Shown here piece by piece: positions 24,920 through 33,609 of a stretch of DNA of 64,000 bases. A program made the position numbers and the translations under genes. The notes under the pieces were generated by a model, which did no database searches, was not told the DNA's origin, and saw nothing but the letters and a program-made list of their open reading frames with translations. Each line of letters opens with the position of its first letter. Position 1 is the first letter of the stretch. Where the stretch lies: contig NZ_JAMBPR010000047.1 in NCBI RefSeq assembly GCF_024206475.1, positions 1-64,000 on the forward strand, read 5' to 3'. This DNA is from Paraburkholderia sp. CNPSo 3274 (GTDB taxonomy: Bacteria > Pseudomonadota > Gammaproteobacteria > Burkholderiales > Burkholderiaceae).

Positions 24920-26017
24920 CTATTTTTTTCTCGACGCAGAAGCCTTCGCCGGCTTCCGTGCGGCGCCCTTGCGGGGCGCAACTGTCGAGCCGCGCACGAT
25001 GAGCTTCGGAGGCAATACCACGTTGCGGGGTGGATGATCGATCGCTTCGATGGCTTGCTCGAGCAGGTCCGCAGCCTGGCGCCCCATCTCCCTGTGACTG
25101 ATGCGGATCGTCGTCAGCGGCGGCTCGACCAGGTCGACAAGCGGCATGTCGTTATGCCCGACGACTGAAATATCTCGAGGACAATTCAATCCGGATTCGC
25201 GGATGGCATCGTACGCACCGAGGGCCAGCAAGTCATTCGCGGCGACGATTGCGGTGATATCCGGACGCGCCCTCAATAGCCGCCGTGCCACTGCTGCGCC
25301 CTGTTCGCGCGTATAGGTATCGGCGAACTCGCAGGGGGCCGCGGCGGCATCGAGACCATTGGCGGATATGGCGTGGATAAAGCCGCGATGCCGCAAATAA
25401 CCAGTGGAATGTTCGCGCGGTCCGCCAAGATGGGCGATGTGGCTGTGCCCCAGTTCGACCAGGTGGTCAACTGCGAGCTGTGCGCCGAGCAGCTCGTCCG
25501 ACACCACCCCGGATAGCCTCGTGTCCTTCTCTGCACGATTGACCAGCACGCTCGGGACACCCCGCTCGATACAGAACGACACCAGCGGATCGTCGCGGCT
25601 CGCCGTCGCCAGAATGAGCCCGTCCACGCGCCGGGCGATCAATCCCTGGGCCAGATCGAGCTGCTTGTTGCTGTCGCTTCCGACATAGGCAACGATAACG
25701 GAATAGCCATGCTCGGAAAGACGCTCGGTCGCCCCGGTCAGAATCGGCGTGAAAACATTGGTTGCGATATCCGGAACCAGAATGCCGACAAGCTTGGAGC
25801 GACCGGTTCGAAGGCTGGCCGCAACCGGGTCGAGCCGGTATCCCAGTTCCTCGGCTGCCTTCATAACGCGTGCGACCGACTCGGGCACCACCATCGAGCG
25901 CGTCTCTGGATTGAAGGCGCGCGAGACTGTCGAAACGTGCACACCAGCCAGCTCCGCGACCTGCTTCATCGTCACAGTTCGCCGGTTATTGCCTGCTTGA
26001 GACGTCTTTGTTTTCAC
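24920..26017 (-). CDS. LacI-family repressor, likely regulator of the surrounding operons
   Basis: 365 residues. The N-terminal helix-turn-helix is TMKQVAELAGVHVSTVSRAF with hinge helix DPVAASLRTGRS, followed by a sugar-binding-type effector domain (VGILVPDIATNVFTPIL ... IVAANDLLALGAYDAI) and a Lys/Ala-rich tail. GTG at 26017 has AAAGGTAGAG 6 nt upstream and was preferred over GTG 26065. Six palindromes TGCAATCGATTGCA within 7 kb, centred on CG as LacI-family operators are, make this gene their most likely reader. Its own promoter carries one, suggesting autoregulation. The effector is unknown. Confidence 0.9.
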   Translation of the reverse strand: MKTKTSQAGNNRRTVTMKQVAELAGVHVSTVSRAFNPETRSMVVPESVARVMKAAEELGYRLDPVAASLRTGRSKLVGILVPDIATNVFTPILTGATERLSEHGYSVIVAYVGSDSNKQLDLAQGLIARRVDGLILATASRDDPLVSFCIERGVPSVLVNRAEKDTRLSGVVSDELLGAQLAVDHLVELGHSHIAHLGGPREHSTGYLRHRGFIHAISANGLDAAAAPCEFADTYTREQGAAVARRLLRARPDITAIVAANDLLALGAYDAIRESGLNCPRDISVVGHNDMPLVDLVEPPLTTIRISHREMGRQAADLLEQAIEAIDHPPRNVVLPPKLIVRGSTVAPRKGAARKPAKASASRKK

Positions 26018-26364
26018 GACAGCTCTACCTTTTCGCTTTTCACATAGAAGGTCTCGATCAATCACGACCTCACCGTGGCCAATGACTTCAGGACGGCACG
26101 CGCCTCCCCGAACGGATCGCTCGTGTCACGGCCAAGGCTACATTATAAATAGGTCGATACAAATTTTCCGCAATCGATTGTGATAATTGGCGTGCGAAAA
26201 CGCATCGGCATACCGCCCCGTTCGATCAGTACGCCGTTTGCAGTCACGATCGCGTCAGGGCCTCATATAGCGAGCACCCAGGCTACATGCCTTGATCGTC
26301 GCACTCCAGGCGAATTCGCACCATGATGCCCATGCCCTTTTGCCTGGCCCTCGGCAAAAAGAGC
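26018..26364. other. Region between lacI-type gene and porin promoter
   Basis: Non-coding. It contains the lacI promoter/operator (listed separately at 26142-26182) and then about 180 bp in which I see no ORF, RNA gene or repeat. Confidence 0.4.
26142..26182 (-). promoter_or_regulatory. lacI-type gene promoter with operator O3
   Basis: On the minus strand TATAAT (26147-26142) lies 125 bp before the GTG start. Upstream, at 26169-26182, CGCAATCGATTGTG keeps the perfect core CAATCGATTG with three changes in the flanks. The palindrome sits around the -35 position, consistent with weaker autorepression. Confidence 0.7.
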
Positions 26365-26406
26365 TTGACGCGCAAATATCGTCACCTTATTTTGCAATCG
26401 ATTGCA
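26365..26406 (+). promoter_or_regulatory. Porin promoter with perfect LacI operator O4
   Basis: TTGACG (26365-26370), 17-bp spacer, TATTTT (26388-26393), then TGCAATCGATTGCA at 26393-26406 sharing one base with the -10 box. The untranslated leader to the porin ATG would be about 180 nt. The layout matches O2, O5 and O6. Confidence 0.88.
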
Positions 26407-26589
26407 TTAACTCTCCCTAACGGTCTATTGCTCACGAGGCGTTGCGACCTGGACAAGTAGCGCAATCACGTAGTCGACCGTCTGAGCCGTCGCTTTACGT
26501 GAATCAGGCTTGCGGTCGGCATAAAAAATATCGATTGGCCCGACTTCGCCCATCAAGACGCGTTGCGTGCCGGCTAACGGAGATAGGTC

Positions 26590-27828
26590 ATGAAGAAGAT
26601 GCTTGTTGCGGTTGCGGGAACGTGTGCACTCACGGGCGTCGCGCGCGCTCAAAGCAGCGTCACGCTATATGGCTTGATTGACGCAGGCGTGAATTACACC
26701 ACCAGTGTGCAAACTTCGCGGGCCACTAACGGCTCCCCCCGCGGCGGCTCGCAATTCGCCATGCTCGACGGCGGCCTGGGTGGACTGAGCGGCAGCCGGT
26801 GGGGATTGAAGGGTGTAGAGGACCTGGGGGGCGGTTGGAAAGCGCTGTTTCAGGTCGAATCGGGCCTGAACTTCAACAATGGTACGCTCGGCCAGGGCGG
26901 CGCGATGTTCGGCCGCCAGGCCTTTGTAGGGCTTTCCGGTAGTCCCGGCACCTTGACGTTCGGCCGCCAGTACGACTCCGTGCGTGACTTCGTACAGAGT
27001 TACACTGCCACCGCCCAGTTGGGCGGCGTCATAGGAGCCCGCCCCGACGATCTGGACAATCTGGCCAACTCGCGGCGTGTGAACAACGCCATCAAATACA
27101 CGAGCCCGAAGTTCAATGGCCTCACGTTTGGCGGCTTGTACAGCATTGGAGGCATCGCGGGTGCGCCCGGGCGCAATCAGCTATGGTCACTGGGGCTGAA
27201 CTACGAGAATGGCGCATTTGCTTTCGGCGGCGCCTACCTGAACGCGCGTAATCCGAACTTCTCGTATTTCGGCACTAACCCGAATGCATCGGCGAGCGTC
27301 ACGAGCAACAATATGGGATCGGCCGGAAGTCCCGCGTCGCCACAATACAATCCAGTCTATGCCGGCTTCGCATCGGCCCACACCATGGAGATCTTCGGCG
27401 CGGCCACGACGTATAACATCGGCAATTTCACGCTGGGCGTGAACTATACCTATACCCGCTTCGACAATCTCGGCGATACGGAAACCTCCGGTCCGAACCC
27501 CTACCACTACAGCGGCGAGGCAATATTCAGCAGTCCGGAAGTTAATATTCAATATCAGGTCAACCCGGCACTGCGGCTAGGCGCCTCCTATAACTACACT
27601 CACCTGAGCCGGGCCAACTACGACAACGGCGCTACGTACAACCAGTATTCGGCGGGCGCCAGCTATGCGTTGTCCAAGGCCACCGTCATCTACGGCGTTG
27701 CGGTCTACCAGAGCGCCAGCGGTACGGACTCCCTGAACCAGCCCGCGGTGGCCTCGCTGGACGGGCTTACCCCCTCCGCAACTAGCCACCAGGCATCATT
27801 CCGGTTGGGCTTGAGGCACTACTTCTAA
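26590..27828 (+). CDS. Outer-membrane porin, Gram-negative OmpC type
   Basis: 412 residues. A signal peptide (MKKMLVAVAGTCALTGVARA, cut before QSSVTLYG) and the 16-stranded porin pattern are clear: SVTLYGLIDAGVNY at the start, GSRWGLKGVEDLGGGWKALF, and a C-terminal FRLGLRHYF ending in Phe for BAM recognition. It should admit the substrate of this regulon through the outer membrane. GGAGATAGG precedes the ATG. Confidence 0.92.
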   Translation: MKKMLVAVAGTCALTGVARAQSSVTLYGLIDAGVNYTTSVQTSRATNGSPRGGSQFAMLDGGLGGLSGSRWGLKGVEDLGGGWKALFQVESGLNFNNGTLGQGGAMFGRQAFVGLSGSPGTLTFGRQYDSVRDFVQSYTATAQLGGVIGARPDDLDNLANSRRVNNAIKYTSPKFNGLTFGGLYSIGGIAGAPGRNQLWSLGLNYENGAFAFGGAYLNARNPNFSYFGTNPNASASVTSNNMGSAGSPASPQYNPVYAGFASAHTMEIFGAATTYNIGNFTLGVNYTYTRFDNLGDTETSGPNPYHYSGEAIFSSPEVNIQYQVNPALRLGASYNYTHLSRANYDNGATYNQYSAGASYALSKATVIYGVAVYQSASGTDSLNQPAVASLDGLTPSATSHQASFRLGLRHYF

Positions 27829-27838
27829 GTTTGCGAAC

Positions 27839-27861
27839 CGGGGCGGTCCTGTGCCACCCCG
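27839..27861. terminator. Hairpin between convergent porin and ridA genes
   Basis: CGGGGCGG and CCACCCCG form an 8-bp stem with one mismatch around a 7-nt loop, 10 bp after the porin stop. TCTTGCTG follows. Moderate support for a shared terminator. Confidence 0.45.
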
Positions 27862-27872
27862 TCTTGCTGCAA

Positions 27873-28265
27873 TCAGTCAAGCACCGCAATGCCCTGGACT
27901 TCCACCAGCATTTCCGGTTTCGCAAGGCCTGCTACGGTAATCAACGCACTGGCGGGAAAATTGTCAGCGAAGATTTCCTTGCGCAGTTGCGTGAACGTAT
28001 CGCCAAAGCGTGCGTCGGTGATGGAGACTGTCATGGTGACCAGATTCGTCAATGTGCCGCCCGCCTGCTCCAGCGTGGCTCCGATCAGCGCAAATATCTC
28101 GCGCACCTGCCCTTCGAAATTTCCCGCCAGCGAACGCCCTTCACAATCGGCCACCACGGTCTGACCGGCCAGCCACACAATGCGGCCGCCTTGCGTAATG
28201 ACCGCTGGCGAGTAGGCGCGCGCCTGCGCGTTGTCGCGTTTGATATAGCTTCGTTGATGCGTCAT
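27873..28265 (-). CDS. ridA: RidA/YjgF-family enamine/imine deaminase
   Basis: 130 residues, trimeric RidA fold. Family segments are YSPAVITQGGRIVWLAGQT, FALIGATLEQAGGTLTNLV and ALITVAGLAKPEMLVEVQG. The Arg that binds the substrate carboxylate in canonical RidA (usually ..R.C..) is not at its usual place: the sequence reads SALITVAGL, so this is a divergent subgroup. The ATG overlaps the FMN reductase stop by 4 bp (ATGA). Imine hydrolysis would fit downstream of an amine oxidase (inference). Confidence 0.85.
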   Translation of the reverse strand: MTHQRSYIKRDNAQARAYSPAVITQGGRIVWLAGQTVVADCEGRSLAGNFEGQVREIFALIGATLEQAGGTLTNLVTMTVSITDARFGDTFTQLRKEIFADNFPASALITVAGLAKPEMLVEVQGIAVLD

Positions 28266-28849
28266 GCTTCTACCTCCGTGAATTGATCTGCTTGAGTCAG
28301 GCGTTCGATCCAGTCGCCGAATCGAGCCATGAAACCGGTCAGCACCTCGCGCGTTTGCGCATCGGTCAACTGGCCTTGTGCGTCAAAACGCGTCCAGGTT
28401 TGCGTGACCAGGACCTCCGGCTTATTGAGCGTCAACATGTCGAGCGCCTGACAAACCTGCCTCAGATGAGCCTGCGCGCGCGCCGTCCCCAAACCCGCAC
28501 CAGCGCCGACGATTGCCGCCGGCTTGCCCGCGAGCGCGGATGCGCCGGGAGGACGTGAAAGCCAATCCAGGGCATTTTTCAGTACGCCGGAAAACGAAAA
28601 ATTATACTCAGGCGTGGCTAGCAGCACGGCGTCGGCGCGGCGGATTTTTTCGCTCAGCGTAACGACCGCGACTGGCATGCCGGCCTTCTCGACGTCTTCG
28701 TTGTAGAACGGCAGATCGCCCAGGCCAACGATCTCCAGCGTCATGCCTTCTGGAGCGACCTCCTGGGCGGCACGCAGGAGCGCGGTGTTCGTCGAGGCTT
28801 TGCGCAAGCTGCCCGACAAGGCAATGACATAGATTGTTTTTCGGTTCAT
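28262..28849 (-). CDS. NADPH-dependent FMN reductase
   Basis: 195 residues, flavodoxin-like fold. ALSGSLRKASTNTALLRAA binds FMN phosphate, and ATPEYNFSFSGVLKNALDWLSR is the family signature. It could supply reduced flavin or reduce a quinone intermediate. Start MNRKTIYV (28849) has GGCGGGA upstream. Second gene of the livK-like operon. Confidence 0.88.
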   Translation of the reverse strand: MNRKTIYVIALSGSLRKASTNTALLRAAQEVAPEGMTLEIVGLGDLPFYNEDVEKAGMPVAVVTLSEKIRRADAVLLATPEYNFSFSGVLKNALDWLSRPPGASALAGKPAAIVGAGAGLGTARAQAHLRQVCQALDMLTLNKPEVLVTQTWTRFDAQGQLTDAQTREVLTGFMARFGDWIERLTQADQFTEVEA

Positions 28850-28917
28850 GAATCCCGCCTCGCTTTGAAAAAATTTGGGGTTGTCTGGGTATTGGTCTGC
28901 CGCAGCCTCGCGGCTGC

Positions 28918-30093
28918 TTACTTCATCGAGCACTCGTCGACCAGGCGATTGCGATAATTGACCTTGATTTTCGAATGGGTTGCAAAATCGACACCCGCTG
29001 CATCCTTGACGACATCGACTCGATAAAAATCGACGCGGCCAAACTGATTGGTATCGAATTTGAAATTGCCTCGCACCGACTCGAATTCCGACGACTTGAT
29101 CGCGGCACGTAACGCGTTCTTGTCCGTAACGTTGCCGCCCACCTTGCGCAGCGCGACGTCGAGCAATTGCGCGGCGTCGTACGATGCCGCCGCATACATC
29201 GATGGTGCGCGACGGTACTTCTGTTTGAACGCTGCAACAAATTGCTTGTTCTGCGCATTGTCCAGATCGGGCGAGTACGCGGACGCGGTAATTGCCCCCA
29301 CTGCCGCCTCCTGAAGCGCCGGCAGCGTCGTGCCGTCCACCGTGGCCACGGAAACCAGCGGCAGCTTGCCCATGAGGCCCGCCTGGCGATACTGCTTCAC
29401 AAAATTGACCCCCTGGCTGCCCGGATAGAAAACATAGACCGCATCGGGGTTGGCAGCTTGCAGTTGCGCGATTTCAGCCGAAAAATCGAGCTGGTTCAGC
29501 GGCGTATAGACTTCGTCGACCAGTGGTTGCTTGTACGTGTGCTTGAAACCCTGAATTGCGTCGCGTCCGGCCTGATAGTTCGGCGCCATGACATAGACAC
29601 GCTTGTAGCCCAGTACTTGCATCAGGTTGCCGCCTGACTCGTTGATCTGGTCCATCGTGCCCGAGGAGACGGAGAACATGAGCGGTGCGCAATCCTTGCC
29701 GGCTAGCGGCGCAGGACTTGCGTTCGAGCTGATGAGCACGACGCCGGCAGCTGTGATCGGCTTGGCCACGGCCATCATGACGTTGCCGAAAGTCATGCCG
29801 GTAATGATGGAGACCTTGTCTTCCTCGATCAGCTTGCGTGCCGCCTGCACGCCGATGTCCGGTCTCAGTTCGTCATCGGCCTTGATGACCTGAACCGGCA
29901 CGCCGCCGAGCTTGTTGCCCTTTTGCGCCATGGCGAGCATGAACGCGTCGTATTGATCCTGTCCGAGCGCGCCGCCGGGGCCCGATAGCGTGCCGAGAAA
30001 GCCAATCTTCACTTGTGCGCCCGCATTCACAGCGCAAAACACGGCGCCGAGCAACGCCAGCTTGGTACACGTCGTTCGCAATTTCATGACCAC
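28918..30093 (-). CDS. Branched-chain-type ABC transporter substrate-binding protein (LivK-like)
   Basis: 391 residues, type I periplasmic binding protein with a signal peptide (LALLGAVFCAVNAGAQ, cut near AGAQ). The mature start VKIGFLGTLSGPGGALGQDQ is typical of LivK/aromatic-acid binders. GTG at 30093 has GGAG 6 nt upstream; ATG at 30087 is the alternative. It is on the opposite strand to livHMGF but shares the operator motif, so the transporter appears split between two divergent operons. Confidence 0.88.
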   Translation of the reverse strand: MVMKLRTTCTKLALLGAVFCAVNAGAQVKIGFLGTLSGPGGALGQDQYDAFMLAMAQKGNKLGGVPVQVIKADDELRPDIGVQAARKLIEEDKVSIITGMTFGNVMMAVAKPITAAGVVLISSNASPAPLAGKDCAPLMFSVSSGTMDQINESGGNLMQVLGYKRVYVMAPNYQAGRDAIQGFKHTYKQPLVDEVYTPLNQLDFSAEIAQLQAANPDAVYVFYPGSQGVNFVKQYRQAGLMGKLPLVSVATVDGTTLPALQEAAVGAITASAYSPDLDNAQNKQFVAAFKQKYRRAPSMYAAASYDAAQLLDVALRKVGGNVTDKNALRAAIKSSEFESVRGNFKFDTNQFGRVDFYRVDVVKDAAGVDFATHSKIKVNYRNRLVDECSMK

Positions 30094-30235
30094 AGTTGTC
30101 TCCAGGTAAGTGCTCGTTGATCGATCGTTGTCGACATCCCGGCATTCTCACGCGCCGGGTTCCGTCTGGCGCCCGCAAGACATGAAGGCAGGCGCGATCG
30201 TGTACCGCACCGCATACCGCCGTCACGCCGGAAAA

Positions 30236-30277
30236 TGCAATCGATTGCATGCTATCCATCAGCGAAAATCGCGTCAA
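30236..30277 (-). promoter_or_regulatory. livK-like operon promoter with perfect LacI operator O5
   Basis: On the minus strand TTGACG (30277-30272), 17-bp spacer, TAGCAT (30254-30249), then TGCAATCGATTGCA (30249-30236) sharing one base with the -10 box. The leader to the livK-like start is about 140 nt. Confidence 0.87.
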
Positions 30278-30451
30278 GCATTTGTTAGCCATGTGCATCG
30301 CGCGTACCATGGCCGCCCACCCGGCCAAGCCCGGGAAAACCCGAATCACAGGCTTGACGGATATAAATTCGGGGCACCCAACGCTCACTCGGATTGGGGA
30401 AACGCCAGTTTGGGGCGGTTCGTTCAGTCGAATTGAAGTTCATGAAACTAT

Positions 30452-30493
30452 TTGACAGACGCAGTTTGAATATCGATAATGCAATCGATTGCA
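30452..30493 (+). promoter_or_regulatory. LVIVD operon promoter with perfect LacI operator O6
   Basis: TTGACA (30452-30457), 17-bp spacer, GATAAT (30475-30480), then TGCAATCGATTGCA (30480-30493), again overlapping the -10 by one base. It is 81 bp before the LVIVD gene. O5 and O6 lie 230 bp apart in the 481-bp divergent region 30094-30574, close enough for looping by a tetrameric or dimeric LacI protein (inference). Confidence 0.9.
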
Positions 30494-30574
30494 GAACCAA
30501 ACACTTCCGTACTTTGATGCCCCGGCGCGTCGTGCATCGCGGAGATCGACAAGCTCTATGGAGGAGGCAGCAAC

Positions 30575-32122
30575 ATGTCTGAACCGGCTCATGTTCGAGG
30601 CACCAACGAACCGTCGCACGCGTCACTGTCCAGCTATGGCATTGACGCGGCGACCGGAGAATTCATTCACCCGCAAGCCGCTCCTTTCTATCCGCATGCA
30701 CGCCCCGTCGCGGATAGCCTCGACTATCTCGAGAATCGCCAGTACTGCCGCAACATGACCGTCGAAGCCCATTGGCCCATCGTGGTCAGCCCGTCGGTCT
30801 GCTGGCAACAGATCATCGACTGGGCCGGCCGGCGCTATATGTACAACTACTTCAAGACTCGCCTGAACATCTATGACATCACCGACCCGCGTGAACTGAA
30901 GGTGCTGGTGGACAAGACGTTTTCCGGCGGCGAATCGTTCGGAGCGTCCACCATCGCGTTCAACGCGAAGCTCGGCAAGTGGATCATGCTGCAGTCGGTC
31001 GAGGTGCCGCGCGGGCTCGGCGCGATGGGCGACGGTGGCAAATATGCAGAACCGGAGCGCGTCGCCGGTCTGATGGCCAAGCCGATGTTTCGGGGTTTTC
31101 GCGTCTTCGAACTGACGAGCCCGACCGAGTGGCATCTGCTCGCGGAAGTCAGCACCGACGCGTTGCATCCGCACGGCCGCGTGCAGCAAGGCTCCGGCGC
31201 GCTGGATGTGCCGACTTATCACGGGGGCCGGTACGCGTTTATCGCCGCGGCGCCGGACAACACCTTCGTTAATCAGGAATACCCGAATTACGTCTATTCT
31301 CCGGCACAACTGATTTATGACCTGGAGGATCCGTGCAATCCGCGGCTCGTCTCCACGTGGTGGGTGCCGGGCCAGCGCCTCGGCGAGGATCGCGCCTACC
31401 GGGCCCTGCGCCAGTACGGCAACCAGACGTCGTGGCTCGGCGCACGCATGCCGATTGCCGTCAACCCGCCGCTCGAACAGGGTGGCCGCTATGGCTACAC
31501 GGTCATGGGCGGCCTGGGCTTTCACGTCGTCGACCTTGCGGACCCCGCCAATCCGGTAACCGCAGGCAGCCTCGATCTGCCGTTGAACGTGGGCGGCGTG
31601 GAGGGAGACAACGTCGACGCTTCGCGCGCCCACGATCTGGGGATCGTGCTGGTCAACGGCTATCCGATGAATGAAGACGGGTACGAGCCGTACAAGGACA
31701 TCTTCGTAATCGACGTCAAAGACCCGGCCCATCCAACCCTCGTCGGCGTGCTGCCGCGGCCCGTGCCACCCGCTGACGCGCCTTACACGGACTTCGTGCT
31801 ACGCCGCGGCAAGTTCGGCCCCAAGCGTCCCGGCTATTACTTTCAGCCCGGAGCCGCCCACTCGGGCATCGCCATTTACCCATTCATGAACGCCGGCATT
31901 CAGGTGTTCGATATTCGCGATCCGTCGCACGCCACCATCGCCGCGTACTTCGTGCCGCGCATGACGGGAGATTTTGCCAATACCCACTCATACGCCACGC
32001 CGATGGAAAACGTGTTCATCGAATGGGACCGCAAGCTCATCTGGGCCTTCGGCAACACGGGCATTTATCTGCTCACCACGCCGGCGCTGGGTGAACCGCA
32101 TTTTGGAGCACCGCGAAACTAA
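30575..32122 (+). CDS. LVIVD-repeat beta-propeller protein of unknown function
   Basis: 515 residues. At least six LVIVD-type blades can be read: TRLNIYDITDP, FRGFRVFELTSP, AQLIYDLEDPCNPRLV, GFHVVDLADPANPVTAG, DIFVIDVKDPAHPTLVG and AGIQVFDIRDPSHATIAAY. Many conserved His, Asp and Trp residues (for example TVEAHWPIVVSPSVCWQ, HDLGIVLVNGYPMNEDGY) could form an active site. There is no signal peptide, so it is probably cytoplasmic. GGAGGAG precedes the ATG. It is the first gene of the O6 operon, ahead of the flavin oxidase. Catalytic role, if any, is unknown. Confidence 0.8.
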   Translation: MSEPAHVRGTNEPSHASLSSYGIDAATGEFIHPQAAPFYPHARPVADSLDYLENRQYCRNMTVEAHWPIVVSPSVCWQQIIDWAGRRYMYNYFKTRLNIYDITDPRELKVLVDKTFSGGESFGASTIAFNAKLGKWIMLQSVEVPRGLGAMGDGGKYAEPERVAGLMAKPMFRGFRVFELTSPTEWHLLAEVSTDALHPHGRVQQGSGALDVPTYHGGRYAFIAAAPDNTFVNQEYPNYVYSPAQLIYDLEDPCNPRLVSTWWVPGQRLGEDRAYRALRQYGNQTSWLGARMPIAVNPPLEQGGRYGYTVMGGLGFHVVDLADPANPVTAGSLDLPLNVGGVEGDNVDASRAHDLGIVLVNGYPMNEDGYEPYKDIFVIDVKDPAHPTLVGVLPRPVPPADAPYTDFVLRRGKFGPKRPGYYFQPGAAHSGIAIYPFMNAGIQVFDIRDPSHATIAAYFVPRMTGDFANTHSYATPMENVFIEWDRKLIWAFGNTGIYLLTTPALGEPHFGAPRN

Positions 32123-32199
32123 ACGCCGTACCGCAGATGTCTGGCACGACCCCCAATTTCTGAATTGCGTCCACGCACGCATCGCATCGAGGGATAAAA

Positions 32200-33567
32200 A
32201 TGAACAGCAGTGTTGTTAAGGCAATCGAACAGATCACCCACCGCCCGCTGCATCTGGCAGGCAGCCAGGCGTTTCGCGAGGCAACGCGCCTGTACGGCTT
32301 TTCCGCGGCGCCCGCACACCCGGTGCCGCTTGGCGTGATCCGCTGTGAAAACACCCGGGACGTCGTGGCTGCCATCAAGGCGTCGCGCTCGGTTGGCGTG
32401 CCGTTGTCGGTGCGTGGCGGTGGCCACAATGCCTTCGGCTTCGCGTTGTGTCAGGACGGTATCGTGCTCGACATGCGCCAGATGCAGGAGGTGCAGGTCG
32501 ACCCGGCGCGTCAAGTGACGCGCTGCGGCCCGGGCACGACCTGGGGTGTCTACGATGCGGCTACCCAGTTGCATGGCCTGGCAAGCCCCGGAGGCGTCGT
32601 CTCTTCAACCGGCGTGGCCGGCCTCACGCTGGGCGGCGGCATTGGCGCGCTGCGCGGCCTGTTCGGCCTGGCTTGCGACAATCTGCGTTCCGCCGAGGTG
32701 GTGCTGGCCGACGGCAGCGTCGTCACAGCGGACTCGACCCGCGAGCCGGATCTGTTCTGGGCGCTGCATGGCGGGGCGAGCAATTTCGGCATCGTCACAT
32801 CGTTCGAATTCAACGTCCATCCGGTTGGCACCAAGACCGTTACCGGGCCTATCTACTTCGCGTTCGACGAGGCCGTGCGGGTGCTGGCCAATTTCCGCCG
32901 CATTGCTCCGGAGCTGCCCGACGCCTGCGCCATCGAGTTCAATTTCGGCCGCAACAAGGAAGGCCGCACGCAACTGGGCATCATGGTGCGCTTCATGGGC
33001 GACATGGCGGCCGCGGAACCAACGCTCAAGCAGATTCGCGCCTGTGGTCACCCGATTGCCGACATGGCGGTCGAACTACCCTACTGCCAGGCGCAGCGCC
33101 TGTTGGACCCGAAGGCGCCCTGGGACGATCGTCACTACTGGAAGACCCAGACGCTCAACGGCATGCACGACGAAGTCGTGGAGGCCGTGGTCCACTTCGT
33201 TGAAACCAGCCCCTCGCCGCTGAGCAAGATCGTGATCGAACGGCTGGCCGGCCAGATTAGCCGCATCGACGCGGACAGCGCGGCCATCAATTTCCGTCAT
33301 GCCCCCTATAACGCGATGATCGTGGGGGAATGGAAGGATATCGCCGACGACGAGGTCAACCACGATTGGGTCAAACGCTTCGCAGCGGCACTGGCGCCAT
33401 TCAACGCTGGCGGCGCCTATACCAACTACATGGCGTCCGACACCACCAACGCCGACATTCGCGCGGCGTTCGGCGAAAAGAAATATCAGCGGCTGCAGCG
33501 CATCAAGGCGACCTACGATCCGGAGAACTACTTCGATCGTAACCAGAACATCAAGCCCGCACGGTAA
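32200..33567 (+). CDS. FAD-linked oxidase, berberine-bridge-enzyme type
   Basis: 455 residues. PCMH-type FAD domain with SVRGGGHNAFGFAL (the His normally linked to FAD), GLASPGGVVSSTGVAGLTLG and FWALHGGASNFGIVTSFEF, then the BBE C-terminal motif YDPENYFDRNQNIKP. The position where bicovalent enzymes have Cys reads LASPGG, so only one covalent bond is expected. Relatives oxidise amines, alcohols or sugars, e.g. 6-hydroxynicotine oxidase. Second gene of the O6 operon; substrate unknown. Confidence 0.88.
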   Translation: MNSSVVKAIEQITHRPLHLAGSQAFREATRLYGFSAAPAHPVPLGVIRCENTRDVVAAIKASRSVGVPLSVRGGGHNAFGFALCQDGIVLDMRQMQEVQVDPARQVTRCGPGTTWGVYDAATQLHGLASPGGVVSSTGVAGLTLGGGIGALRGLFGLACDNLRSAEVVLADGSVVTADSTREPDLFWALHGGASNFGIVTSFEFNVHPVGTKTVTGPIYFAFDEAVRVLANFRRIAPELPDACAIEFNFGRNKEGRTQLGIMVRFMGDMAAAEPTLKQIRACGHPIADMAVELPYCQAQRLLDPKAPWDDRHYWKTQTLNGMHDEVVEAVVHFVETSPSPLSKIVIERLAGQISRIDADSAAINFRHAPYNAMIVGEWKDIADDEVNHDWVKRFAAALAPFNAGGAYTNYMASDTTNADIRAAFGEKKYQRLQRIKATYDPENYFDRNQNIKPAR

Positions 33568-33609
33568 TGCCGGAGGCCGGCGGCCCTGTCCCGCCGGCGC
33601 TGCCACCTT

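Noticed and set aside
26407..26589. Possible small RNA or riboswitch in the long porin leader
   Set aside because: The leader is about 180 nt but shows no strong conserved stem-loop or known aptamer pattern.
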